The position numbers and the translations under genes are program-made. Under the pieces are notes generated by a model that saw nothing but the letters and a program-made list of their open reading frames with translations, had not been told where the DNA came from and searched no databases. From Hyposmocoma kahamanoa (lineage: Eukaryota; Arthropoda; Insecta; Lepidoptera; Cosmopterigidae), in NCBI RefSeq assembly GCF_003589595.1, contig NW_020653750.1, positions 9,735,804 to 9,799,803 of the forward strand: DNA of 64,000 bases, read 5' to 3'. Shown here piece after piece: positions 44,426 to 54,800 of the stretch (position 1 is the stretch's first letter; every line of letters starts with the position of its first letter).

Positions 44426-44491
44426 CAACGTACAGCAAAGAAATGGTATGTCGTGCACCCCTGTTTAAATAATTAATTACACATAGTATAG

Positions 44492-44650
44492 ACCCAACGG
44501 TTTGCACAGTGGGCGCTAGATGAGGAGGTTCCACGTTCGATTCCCGGTAGGACCAAATTGGAAACGAACTTTTCTGAACTGATTCAGGACTTGGTGATCT
44601 GGGTACAGGGTGTTCTCTTGTTTGAGATCAGGTAATTGACGTAGGTCTGG
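44492..44650 (+). repeat. SINE-E, tRNA-like SINE (single copy)
   Basis: The head reads ACCCAACGGTTTGCACAGTG and GAGGAGGTTCCACGTTCGAT, with a good box B (CGTTCGATTCCCGG), then TAGGACCAAATTGGAAACGA. It lies between two SINE-B copies. Confidence 0.6.
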
Positions 44651-44703
44651 CACATTTTTATTATTGTTAAACTCTTCTGGTAATTCTCCTAAGGATTTTT
44701 TCA

Positions 44704-44888
44704 ACGCACACGCTCATAGCCCCGCACTACCGAAACCTTTTGTCGGTTTGTGGGACAACCACAAATTACACGAATCTCGAGAGAATTAAATGTAGGTCAT
44801 ACAAATATTGCTCCAAACACGGGAATCAAGCCCGGGATCTCTGCGTGGCAGATCAGCATGGTAACCGTTCGGCCACTGAGGCAGTTAT
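44704..44888 (-). repeat. SINE-B copy
   Basis: Minus-strand copy. Box A is intact (plus: CCGTTCGGCCACTGAGG) and box B mutated (plus: GGAATCAAGCCCGGG). The CCATGGCACCCGCGA block is deleted. Confidence 0.88.
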
Positions 44889-45597
44889 AGTTAAAAATTA
44901 TCAATAACTAAACAAAAGAAAGCATGAAAATTACAAAATTTATAAGAACTACAAAATGATGTTTTAATTTTTGGAATACCTTCCTAAGCGTTCCAGAATT
45001 TCACAGGAAACTTTGGCACGACCTTTATATACCCAACATTTACCTTCATTTATAAACGAAAACTATCTATAAATACCTTTAATATTCCTTTCTTTAATTT
45101 CAATCCTTTTTTTACAAATTATAAGAAAAAAATACTTTTCGGGGATATTTGACAGTATAAAATAAAAACCACAATTAATTGGTTACAAACCACCAATCAG
45201 ATTAAAATATTTATAGTCGCGAAAAGCAATTTACAGTGTTCGCCACAGCACAATACACGCCAGGAACAGCTTACTCTGCAATATCTAGGCGAGGTAAACG
45301 CTGCACAATTCGCAGGCAGAATAATATCCCAAATAATTGCAAGCTTATTTGTAACTTCAAAAAAGAATAAGTACTATATATAACGCATTTTCGGGTAATG
45401 GTAGGTTATGATTTAAGGTAAGTTTTGAAAAGAATGGTCAAAACCCGGGTAGTATAAACCAGTAAGTCTGTGTATATTAAAACATAATGGTAGATTATTC
45501 ATAAACTTCTCATTAGTGCTTATTATTCTTAGGTGGTGTTTTTCGTTACGCCTAAAGATTTCTGTTTCTTCGGTGTCATAAAATTCCACATCCTAAT
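44889..45597. other. Nothing recognised
   Basis: AT-rich. Confidence 0.5.
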
Positions 45598-45860
45598 GGC
45601 GCGTTTACACTTAGAGTAAATACTATATAAATCGTTTGTTATCCGCTGCCAATGTCGATCGACTTGCATGACTCAACAAGAGACGGCTGACCAAACAAGT
45701 TTCAGGGTATCGGCGGCCGCGTTGCGGGGGCTGTAGAACACCTAAAACAGTTTGTTGAACGTTTCAAATAATTTGTTTTGACTATGTGCGTAAACTTGTA
45801 ACGATTATAACGATTTGGTCATTTTGGTGAATGCCGCAGTCGATTCGGTGTAAACACGCC
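45598..45860. repeat. MITE-like element with GGCGYGTTTACAC ends
   Basis: GGCGCGTTTACAC (45598-45610) faces its complement GTGTAAACACGCC (45848-45860), one mismatch. The 263-bp element is non-coding. Its right end (GCCGCAGTCGATTCGGTGTA) closely matches the units of the 71-bp array at 54362-54800. No clear target duplication. Confidence 0.65.
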
Positions 45861-47288
45861 ATAAGAAGTAGCTCCGCTTATTAATATATACATTTCACTA
45901 ATTTTCGGCAAAGTTTAGTAATAGTTTGTATAGTAATAATTTGAATACTCAACAAATATTTTCATAGAATACAAATGCAAAGTTTACAATTCATTCACGC
46001 ACCAGAAAGCAGTTGGTTCAAGCTTTGGGATCGCAATCAATACCTGAATAAAATTATCTCTCGAAAGTTTTTATATTGATTAAATGCGAACTTTTCCATT
46101 TCTAAATTTAATACTAGCTAATATTAAATCTTCAGTTGATTTTTTACTTTTATCACATTAAAACTCTTGCCAATTAACAATATTGGTGGAATTCAATCTA
46201 ACTTTTACAAAAAATAAATGTACGTTATTTGCACAAAGTCTTAAGTTATAAATCTCAAGTGAATAAACCAAGGAATTACAACTTCTAATTCCGACATGCA
46301 ATAAACCTGAAATCTCGTATCGGGCTAGTAAGTGCCAGCATGCGGCGTATGCCGTAGTACAGCGTTGTACGCCGTATGCTAGCCGGAGTAATGTGTGGCA
46401 TCTACTATTTCCACATGTGGGAGCTAAGTGGTGGTAACAAATGACAGTTATTAGCACAAGCCCATGATGTAGGACGTAGATTTCAATGGTGGCCCGGACG
46501 AAACACGTGTCAAGAGGTTTTGCTCTTGTTTAACGAACCTTTTGCATTTTTGTTACAGCCTTGTTAATGGAAATTAGTCCTCGTTGACTAGGTATAATTT
46601 ATCAGTCTTACGTCAAAAAATATGAGTTATCATGTCACTGTATTTTTTAATTACCAGCTATTAGAATGATTCAAAATTTTATAATTCTATTTTTTGTTTA
46701 TTGGTTCACTTACAGTCATTACAATGTAACATACTATAAATTAAATTTGGTGAAGATCTTGTTTAAATTGCACAACTACTTATGAGTGAACACAGCTTGC
46801 AAATACAACGTAAAATGTAAATTGTATAGAATTTAAAAACAGCCACTTAAATTAAGAAGAAAAAAGGAAACAGTAATACAAACAAAAACAATAAATACAG
46901 ATGAAAAATAATACTATTGCGAAATTTGTGCAGCGACTGCCAAAATCGCAAACGTGACTGTGCTTATTATATAGCCTGTAGAGCCTTGGGATACAGGAAT
47001 TACTAAAGATTACTATATATAAAATGTAAAAACTTTAATCGAGCCGTGAATAAAAAATAAATTATGTGGATGACTCAGCTAACAGCCGTTGTGAATGGCC
47101 ACAACGTGTGAAGGCGCTACCCTGCGAGTAACTTCTAAAGCTGATCACAAATAAACGTTGAAAAGTTATCTCCTAAAGATTTGGGGCCCCTTTATAACCA
47201 ATTCAACCTATTTGAAGAACTACTTCTTTCAACTTTAATTGCAAATAAAGATTGGGAAACTGCTGTAAAGAATAATTACATTAAAATA
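45861..47288. other. No gene; one imperfect palindrome
   Basis: GCGGCGTATGCCGTAGTAC and TTGTACGCCGTATGC near 46338-46380 form an imperfect inverted repeat. Otherwise AT-rich, nothing recognised. Confidence 0.5.
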
Positions 47289-47587
47289 TTTTTTTTATAA
47301 TACCAAGTGACGGGACGAACAAGTCGTGTGCCTGGTGGTAAGCGACATGCCTATCCGTAACAGTTGCAATGCCATTCATAGCTTTAAATTGAAAAGATCT
47401 TACGGGCACTGCCACTGCGTTGGTCACCCTGAGCCGTAAGTTGACAAGTCCCATGTGCCTGTAATTTCACCAGCACCCTTACCCTTCTAAACCGGAATGC
47501 AGTAATGCTCAGATTACTTGGCGACAGAAATAGGCAAGGTGGCTGTACTTCCCTGGACGAACTCTTTGACAAGGCTACTGCTACTAA
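47289..47587 (-). repeat. SINE-A copy, full length
   Basis: Minus strand from the A-tail (plus: TTTTTTTTATAATACCAAGT) to AAGGCTACTGCTACTA. It lies next to the left arm of the inverted duplication. Confidence 0.92.
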
Positions 47588-47591
47588 ATGT

Positions 47592-47976
47592 GCATGATAT
47601 CCGCAATAGAATCTTGGTAACGGTGGTGTACCGATTCCTCGTAGTCCTTTGATGGGACACCTGATTGATAGGGTTGTTCCTTATGGTACCAAGCCATGGG
47701 ACACACAAGTCGTGTATAGTGGTAAGCGACACGCCTACAGCAGTTGCAGTGCCACTCAGAGGTTTAAATCGCAAAGACCTGTGGCGCACTGCCACTGCGC
47801 CCGTCGTCCTGAGACACAAGTTGACAAGTCCCATGAGCCTATAATTTTATAAGCACCCTTGCCTTTCAAAATCGGAACGCAGTAGTGCTTACATTTATTG
47901 CTTGATGGCAGAAATAAGTGGCAGTACCTACTTCCTTGGACGAACTCTTTCACAAGGAGTTCTACTACTATTAAAT
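47592..47976 (-). repeat. Left arm of inverted duplication, with SINE-A copy 47677-47976
   Basis: Contains a minus-strand SINE-A plus ~85 bp beyond its 3' end (plus: GCATGATATCCGCAATAGAA, GGTGGTGTACCGATTC). The same extra sequence follows the plus-strand copy at 48068-48447. Private features shared with the right arm include AGGACGAC, GCGCCACAGGTC and loss of the GACAG in GGACAGGCGTG. Confidence 0.9.
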
Positions 47977-48067
47977 AATAATACACTTCTAGAGTAAAAA
48001 GGAAATATATTTTGTTACTAACACCACTATATTAGTACTTAAATTACATTACAGATTTATATCATAA

Positions 48068-48447
48068 TAGCAAAGAGATGCTTATGAAAGAGTTCGTCTA
48101 TGGAAGTAGGTACTGCCACTTGTTCCTGCCATCAAGCAATAAATGTGAGCATTACTGCGTTCTGATTTTTAAAGGCAAGGCTGCTGGTGAAATTATAGGC
48201 TCATGAGACTTCTCAACTCATGTCTCAGGACGACAGACGCAGCGGCAGTGCGCCACAGGTCTTTGCGATCTAAAGCTCTGAATGGCACTGCAACTGCTAT
48301 AGGCGTGTCCTTACCACCATACACAACTTGTTCGGCCCATCGCTTGGTACCATAAAAAACAACTCTATTAATCAGGTGTCACAACAAAGGACTACCGAAT
48401 CGGTACACCACCGTTACCTAGATTCTATTGCGGATACCATGCACACA
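48068..48447 (+). repeat. Right arm of inverted duplication, with SINE-A copy 48068-48358
   Basis: Plus-strand SINE-A followed by AACTCTATTAATCAGGTGTC, GAATCGGTACACCACCGTTA and ATTCTATTGCGGATACCATG, the complement of the sequence flanking the left arm. The two arms are separated by ~91 bp (47977-48067). Confidence 0.9.
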
Positions 48448-49099
48448 ATGAAGAAGAGAAGCGTCTTTCTTGCGCATTACAGCATGAAAGTCGTCTGTGT
48501 GTGCCGTCGCGAACGGTCTTACCTGATATTTTCGTAGGGTTAAATTTCCAGACAACAGTAGTCCAATTTGCATGTCGATTATAAATTGATTCATTTATAG
48601 GATATTCTATTCTACGGGGTCTATTGTAATCCTATTAAGAACCGAGGAACAAACAACGTCCTAGAGCAAGTAAATGGCGCAAAGGCGTTAGTAGAAGCGT
48701 CTATTTATCTCGACTTAGATAATTCCTCTGAACTGACGTGGGATGAGGGTAAACATCTTGACGTGATTAATAGTAATCCGCCCTAGTTTAATAGTGTAGG
48801 ATTTTGTTGTTTGAATTATATCATCTGCAACAGCAACGTCAGTTATCTAACCGCTAGGCATTAACTGACTCTATAATTCGCGTTACAGTTGACGCAAGAA
48901 CGCAGAGTCAAAAATCTCTCGCTTACATTTATTTTGGAGAGTCAGACTAGCATCGAGATGTAGGCAGACAATCAGACGGATTGTATAATAACGTGAATGA
49001 AAGAGGGAACTCTGGATTATAAACTTCGTAATGAAGCATATTCCCGGGGTGCGGTCGGAACAAGCACACTATTATTTACCTACAGGAATTTATCCAAGG
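48448..49099. other. Nothing recognised
   Basis: Mixed composition; no gene or known repeat. Confidence 0.5.
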
Positions 49100-49290
49100 T
49101 TCTAAAACTAACGAAGGAAACCAACACCAAGTTTTAACATTGATCGTTTATTGATCGGTTTACAATAATAATAAATGCACCTCTTAAGTATACTAGAATT
49201 ACAGGAACCACGCGGGGTTACTACCCTAACTAATCTAGTGACGGCGGTGGGCTAAAGGGTAAGTTTACGGGATTGAAGGATGAAAAACTC

Positions 49291-49545
49291 ACACGGCCTG
49301 GACACACCTTGGTCACGCGGAGCAATTGTTTCTCTAACACAGGAGGCGGACAGGGGCAGGAGGGTACGCGGGGGTGAAGGGTGAGTGATTCGCACGGCCT
49401 GGACACACCGGCCTGGCCACGCGCAGCAATCACTACTAAACCTAGGAGATGGACGGTGGAGGATAGTCCCTACGGGGGGCGGAAGACAAGCAATTCGCAC
49501 GGACTGGGCACACCTTGGTCACGCGCTGCAATTACTCCTCAACAG
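49291..49545. repeat. ~103-bp minisatellite, three copies
   Basis: CACGGCCTGGACACACCTTGG and GTCACGCGGAGCAATT-like blocks start at about 49291, 49392 and 49497 (spacings 101 and 105). Copies share the GCACGG..TGG.CACACC...GGCCACGCG..GCAAT core. Confidence 0.85.
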
Positions 49546-49618
49546 CCCCTCACCCGGTGGAGGTTCTTACCGTAGTAAACTCCCCCAACGAGTGTATCGC
49601 TCGCTCCGGCTGGCGGCC

Positions 49619-49625
49619 TTTTATA
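49619..49625 (-). promoter_or_regulatory. TATA box in the LTR-like block
   Basis: Minus strand TATAAAAGG within GC-rich DNA, with a donor-like GTAAG 50 bp downstream. Confidence 0.4.
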
Positions 49626-49910
49626 GTCTCGTCTCCGCTCACAGGGCGCGTCACGCGCGCGCCTCACGCCCGCCGTCGCCTGCGTCGTCGCTCGCGCCGG
49701 CATCGGTCAGCGGAACTTTCCATGACGCACGATCGGCCGGCGCTGTGGCGAGTCACGCCCGGTGCAACGCGTCACAACTTCTTTTATATAAACTCACTCT
49801 TCGAAGAGTAGTATAAAATGACATGTTTGTATGAAATTTGTAATGTTGACTAACTAAAAACTAAACTGAACTAAACACTAACTCAAATTCAATAATCTAT
49901 CAATAATATA

Positions 49911-50060
49911 TCATAGGTAAGCAAATTACACTAGAAATTTTAACATGGATTAACTGCACTACTCATTCGTAAGGTAGATTCACTTGAATAAACTCTAGAA
50001 GAATCATAATTTTAATTCATATTTGTGTAAAACACAGGTTATTTGGAATTTGACATGAAT
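49911..50060 (-). repeat. LINE L2W 3' terminus
   Basis: Plus strand: ATCATAGGTAAGCAAATTAC, CTACTCATTCGTAAGGTAGA, GAATAAACTCTAGAAG, the reverse of the family's 3' end. Its terminal part is diverged. Confidence 0.6.
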
Positions 50061-50864
50061 AAAATAAGTATCGTTCCATTGTGTGCGGCTAGACATTAGG
50101 CATACATAGATATTGAAAGTGTTATTATATTATACATACATTCCCATGCAGTTCAACAGGCTAAACCAGACATAACATGTCGTTTTCTCTTTAATAATAT
50201 CACATGGGCGTGCACACATTGATTTAATAAGTCAGTCAGCAATTTAGACTCAATGATAGTTGTATGGGTCAATTTTAATTATAACTTAACCTACTTAAAG
50301 CATTTATTTTCACACATGTAACAAAAAATAATAATAATTTAGAAAAAAATGTGTTTTTTATATAATTTACAGAAATAATTAACAGTAATAATAATGCAAT
50401 TACTAAAAAATTAAATCAAAATAAAAATAATTAAACCAAAATAGAAAGAATAATGTAATGCGTGTGACGGACACGAGCTCGGGAAAATGTTGAAATCAGT
50501 TTGCAAGAATTTCAACCCTGATTTTCAGCCCAACAAGTCGATCACACACACAATAATTGTACAAATGTACCTAAATGTCAAAGTAATAAAACTAGAAAAA
50601 GGTAAGAAACTATATATATACTATATGCTCTTTGTACACATTTAATAATTAATATTCTTGCAAAAAAATAAGGAACGATATAAAATACATTAAAGTGCAT
50701 TAAAGTGCATTAAACGTATTGCTTACGATGATCCATTGACGTCTACCTCACAAAAGAAATAAAGTCATTTTATTAAAAAAAACTGCCTTTAAAACTTAAT
50801 GATACAAGCCTTTAAAACTTAATGATATGTACAAACTTAAGCTCCATGTCCTAATTTGCCACCC
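50061..50864. other. Nothing recognised; small direct repeats
   Basis: AT-rich. ACATTAAAGTGCATTAAAGTGCATTAA lies at about 50687-50713 and CCTTTAAAACTTAATGATA is duplicated at about 50786-50828. Confidence 0.5.
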
Positions 50865-51008
50865 TTAAAGGCAGAACCGCTATAGAAGTACCTCGTTTCC
50901 AATAAAAAAGAAATCATCGAAATTGGTTCACAGATATCGGAGTAATCGCATAGTATGAGAGAACACACACAAAGATGCAACCAAGTTGAAAGCCTCGTCC
51001 TTTTTAAG
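50865..51008 (-). repeat. Dispersed element M copy, reversed
   Basis: Plus strand: AGTACCTCGTTTCCAATAAA, AAAGAAATCATCGAAATTGG, CAAAGATGCAACCAAGTTGA, AAGCCTCGTCCTTTTTAAGC, the complement of the first half of 3412-3697. Confidence 0.65.
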
Positions 51009-51154
51009 CTATGACTTATTTGGTTGTTGCAGCAGTTATTTTTTTATTAGTTAGTCCTAGGTATTTTCTCATATAGAGGTATATGATTTAATTTCAGTGT
51101 GTGTGTTTCCCTTTTTTTGTTTTCTCTCATTGTCAATTCTGTGTTGTTGTAAAC

Positions 51155-51289
51155 GTAAACGACACGTCTTCCGTAGCAATTCCAGTGCCACTCAGAGCTT
51201 TAAATCACAAAGATCTGAGGGGCACTGCCGCTGCGCCCGTCACCCAGAGACGTAAATTGACAAGTCTCACATGCCAGTAATTACACCAA
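51155..51289 (-). repeat. SINE-A copy, both ends missing
   Basis: Only the middle remains (plus: AGTGCCACTCAGAGCTTTAA to ATTGACAAGTCTCACATGCC). Confidence 0.85.
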
Positions 51290-52667
51290 ACTTATTTTGT
51301 TGTGAGGTTCTTATGACCGCAACACAACATACTTATTATACTATATTGTAAATGGAAGGTACTCTTCTGCACAGCTAATAGTACCAACTGTAATTTATAG
51401 AATAGTGAAGCATGTTGTTATTCATGCTGAAAAACCCAAATAGTGGCGCGGTCACTAGCGACTGTGAAACTAAAACAATGCACTGGACTCGCTTGAAAGC
51501 TGGAAAATCCGTATTATTAAATATTTTCACACAAAAGCACCTGCGACCGACAACGGGCTCCATTTATAGCGCAGACATAGCCACGTTACCGTCGCCCAGT
51601 ACAGCCCAGACGAGCACCGAAATAAAAAGTATACTTTGGTTTGTGCCACAAAGCCTGATCCGTGCCTTCTATTCCAATTCTATTTTAGTAGCCACACGTA
51701 CAATGTACATAACACGCAAATTACACCACGTAACACGATTTTTGTTTCTGGGTTATCAATATCATTTTCTAATTGGTTCTAATACAAAAACATGAAAAAA
51801 CTTTTCTTTTTTTTTTCTTGTAATACTAATTTATTGTCTCAATTCTGCCAGTGTCCGTTACGTGTTAGTTTCATAAACATCATGAAGGGAGTGTATATAG
51901 AAAATTTGTTCGATGACTTAGAGGTAGTATCGAAGAGATTTTTGCACAAGTTGATCCCTAGAACTGAAGAGTCAGCACAAATTAGACAACACAAATTGTT
52001 AGTAACATATATGTATATTTAAGTACAAATATGATGTTACGAACAATATTTACAATTTAATATGATGAAAAAACATTATTTCCCTACAAAAACTTTGCCT
52101 TTGTGGTCAGGACAATGAAAAGTTGCAATTCGCGTACCATTAAGAAAACATAAACATTTTCGGGTATCGCTTTATTTAAAGACAAAAAAGGAACGTTATA
52201 TTTCAAATCAATAGTATATTTCAGCCTAAATTCTATAAATTTATGACAAATAACCTAGAAATGTGTAATTAATACGTGTCTAAGTAAATGACTATATAAA
52301 TACCCACCATGGCAGCCACAAAAGCAATTTCAGGAGTATAGCTACTCTTTTCTACACACTTGCTGGTTAATTAAACAGAAACCTGTACTCTTAAACCGAA
52401 AACAGAACCTTTTTGAAAATTTGTTACATAGTGTTATTTATTGTTCTTAATTAGTAGGTACAGACTATTACGCACCTCATTCAGGGGAGCTTCGGCTCGC
52501 AAAGCCGCGCCTTATTACTATGAAGGCAACTTAAATCCATTTCTTATATTTGTTGCACGAGTACAATTTCCTCGTTAATCGATGTTATAGTTGCGCAAAT
52601 AAGTGCAGATAAATATGTGCAGAGTATGAACTTTCGTGGTTTTTAATCACAATGTTTCTTTTAAATT
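51290..52667. other. No gene recognised; one longer ORF
   Basis: A plus ORF at 51412-51795 (127 codons) starts MLLFMLKNPNSGAVTSDCET and has slightly better composition than chance, but no motif. The rest is AT-rich. Confidence 0.35.
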
Positions 52668-52895
52668 CTTCAATCCAAACTAATATTATAAATGCGAGTG
52701 TATGTCTGTCTGTTACGTTTTCACGCCTGAACTGCGGAACCAGTATTGATGAATTTTGGTATAAAGATAGGTGCGACACAGGAGAAGGACATAGACTACT
52801 TTTTGTCACAAAAATAAAACTAAGATAATTAGTATAGTACAGCAGGGTATTCAAAGTACTTATTGTACGCAAACGAAGCCGCGGGCATTAGTTAA
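52668..52895 (+). repeat. Dispersed repeat G (CTAATATTATAAATGCGA type)
   Basis: Starts AAACTAATATTATAAATGCG, has GTATGTCTGTCTGTTACGTT, TGATGAATTTTGGTATAAAG and ACATAGACTACTTTTTGTCA, and ends GAAGCCGCGGGCATTAGT. I recall this as a very common insect repeat, in Lepidoptera often filed with Helitrons because of its CTAGT-like end; the class is unproven. Its first 18 bases recur reversed at 57917-57934. Confidence 0.6.
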
Positions 52896-54361
52896 TTTTA
52901 AATACGTACAACACTCTACGTGAAATGATAACTAATTGGAGCTTTAGGAAAACAATAATTCTTCAAAAATAATCGTTAACTCAACGTAGTTGTGACGCAA
53001 CGGAAGTGTCATAACGGAAACAGAAACGGAAACAGATGTCAAAAAATCTCAATGGAAACGGAAACGGAAACAAAAGTGTAAAATCTCAGGAAAATAGATC
53101 CAAGCAGGGCGTTAATGTTTTTGGCTTCATAATTGCACCTAACCGCTGAAAAATACTCTTCCCAACGCTAAGTAATAGCGCGCGTGTCTGAGATTCATAG
53201 TGAACGTTGTAAACTGCCGTATAAGTTCTGTTGAGGTCTGTTGTATCAGTCTAATGTACATACCTAGTTATCCATTCATAAAGCCGAGTACAAACACTCG
53301 TAAATGTCTCAGTAAATAATAAACAGTTTGTCTAGGAACAAATCAGAAATGAACGCTGTATAAAGCTGTAGACACGCACAACTCACATTAAAGCCTATTT
53401 ATTCCGACGTGATTTGACCCAGAAACTTTTATCTTTTAACATTACATTTTGTCATCTTTCTATGTTCCAAATTATGCTATACAAGGCGGATCAAAAGGGT
53501 GCTGTATCCTTTTTTTAGTACAAGTAATTTATTTTGTCATTTTATTATCTACCACTCCTTAAAAAGGAAAGCTTAGGGATGATAAAATCACTTTTTACCT
53601 TCTTAATTACAAATAAGAAATGACTGATAAAAGTGTTTACGTATTTTGTTAAAGAAGTCATTTTAGAAATTTACCATTGAGGAAAGGCCGGTCCGTTGGC
53701 TGGTAGAATTAAATAGAGGTACATTATTTTTAGAATTTAAATTTTAAAATATAATATATATATATAAATAGATAATAAAATGTATTACTCTCATTAAACT
53801 TTACACTCTGTATTTATGGAAAATACCATCCGAAGTTACGACAAAGTTATACATTTATGCAAACCATTTAAGCTTGACATAACGTAACTAATGCGTAAAT
53901 ATTATCTACAGTTGGAATAAATTGATTATATAATTTAACATTACAAAAATTATCCATAAAGTATTTGACTGAATAAGCATTAGACTACCGAGTAAATAGG
54001 ATCAAATTGAGTAAATTGTTTTTGAAATCAAATAGTAGTTTTCCGCAACTAAATTCATGTCAAACAGACACATTATTTGTAAACCATCACGCTCCTTGTT
54101 ACCCCCCAAGGTGACATATTTTATTCGAATAAATTATATGGTTTAGGGTAGGCTGGTATCGTACGCCACATTGAAATACAATGAACCGTTGATTGCCGAC
54201 AAGGAACGTGGAGTAAATTATTTTTCTCTCACTTTAAAGGATTCCTGTACAATGTACATATATCAATTTGTATGCAAATACAGTATACTAATTAGGATGA
54301 TGAATTTTATGTCGATTATGTAATGTACAAACTAGATTTTACAATGACTTTGTGGTTTCAG
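52896..54361. other. No gene; short GGAAAC repeats
   Basis: GGAAACGGAAAC-type hexamers occur at about 53017-53070. Otherwise AT-rich and unrecognised. Confidence 0.5.
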
Positions 54362-54800
54362 CGAAAGCGGCAGTCGAGTCGGTGTAAGTAGCGCGTCGAC
54401 TGCGCCGCCTTCGTCAGCAAATTTGCTTGCCGAAGAGGCGGCAATCGACTCAGTGTAAACAGCGAGTTAACTGCGCCGCCTTTGTCAGCGAATTCGCTTG
54501 CCGAAGAGGCGGCAGTCGACTCGGTATAAACAGCGCGTCGATTGCGCCGCCTTTGTCAGCGAATTCGCTTGCCGAACTGGCGGCGTCGTCTTGGTGTAAA
54601 CAACGAGTTAACAGCGCCGCCTTTGTCATCGAATTCGTTTGCCGAAGAGGCAGCAATCGACTCAGCGTAAACAATGAGTTGACTCTGCCGCCTTCGTCAG
54701 CGAATTTGCTTGCCGAAAAGGCGGCAGTCGATTGGATGTAAAAATCGAATTGACTGCGCCTCCTTTGGCTCTGACTTTGACTCTGTGTCAACATGCCATT
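54362..54800. repeat. 71-bp palindromic tandem array, five full units
   Basis: Unit starts (GCCGCC) lie at 54404, 54475, 54546, 54616, 54687 and 54758, spacing 71, 71, 70, 71, 71. Each unit has GCCGCCTTCG..AGCGAATTCGCT..CGAAGAGGCGGC (first hairpin) followed by CAGTCGACTC, GGTGTAAACA and GCGCGTCGACTGC, whose arms pair with each other and continue into the next GCCGCC (second hairpin). Partial units flank the array. The right border (CTCTGTGTCAACATGCCATT) resembles the right end of the 45598-45860 element. ORFs across it arise only because 71-bp units read differently in each frame. Confidence 0.93.

Larger units (their letters stand above)
49100..49815 (-). mobile_element. Possible solo LTR-like block, GC-rich
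   Basis: Read on the minus strand: a GC-rich upstream part, a TATAAAAGG box (plus 49619-49625), and about 50 bp later a splice-donor-like ACGGTAAGAAC (plus 49563-49570). Then come about three copies of a ~103-bp repeat and finally an AATAAA signal (plus 49147-49152). The order promoter, leader with donor and poly(A) signal is what an LTR of an insect retrotransposon shows. I found no second LTR, primer-binding site or matching ends, so a different promoter region is possible. Confidence 0.35.

Noticed and set aside
49385..49816. 143-codon GC-rich ORF
   Set aside because: Overlapping ORFs of similar length exist in other frames and on the other strand, as expected in GC-rich DNA with few stops; the TATA, donor and poly(A) layout on the minus strand explains the region better.
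51412..51795. 127-codon ORF
   Set aside because: No recognised domain and an overlapping minus-strand ORF; kept only as a note in the intergenic entry.
54427..54794. 104- and 114-codon ORFs on both strands with repeated SANSLAE-like segments
   Set aside because: Produced by the 71-bp tandem repeat, which is open in several frames; the palindromic sequence gives mirrored ORFs. No independent coding evidence.
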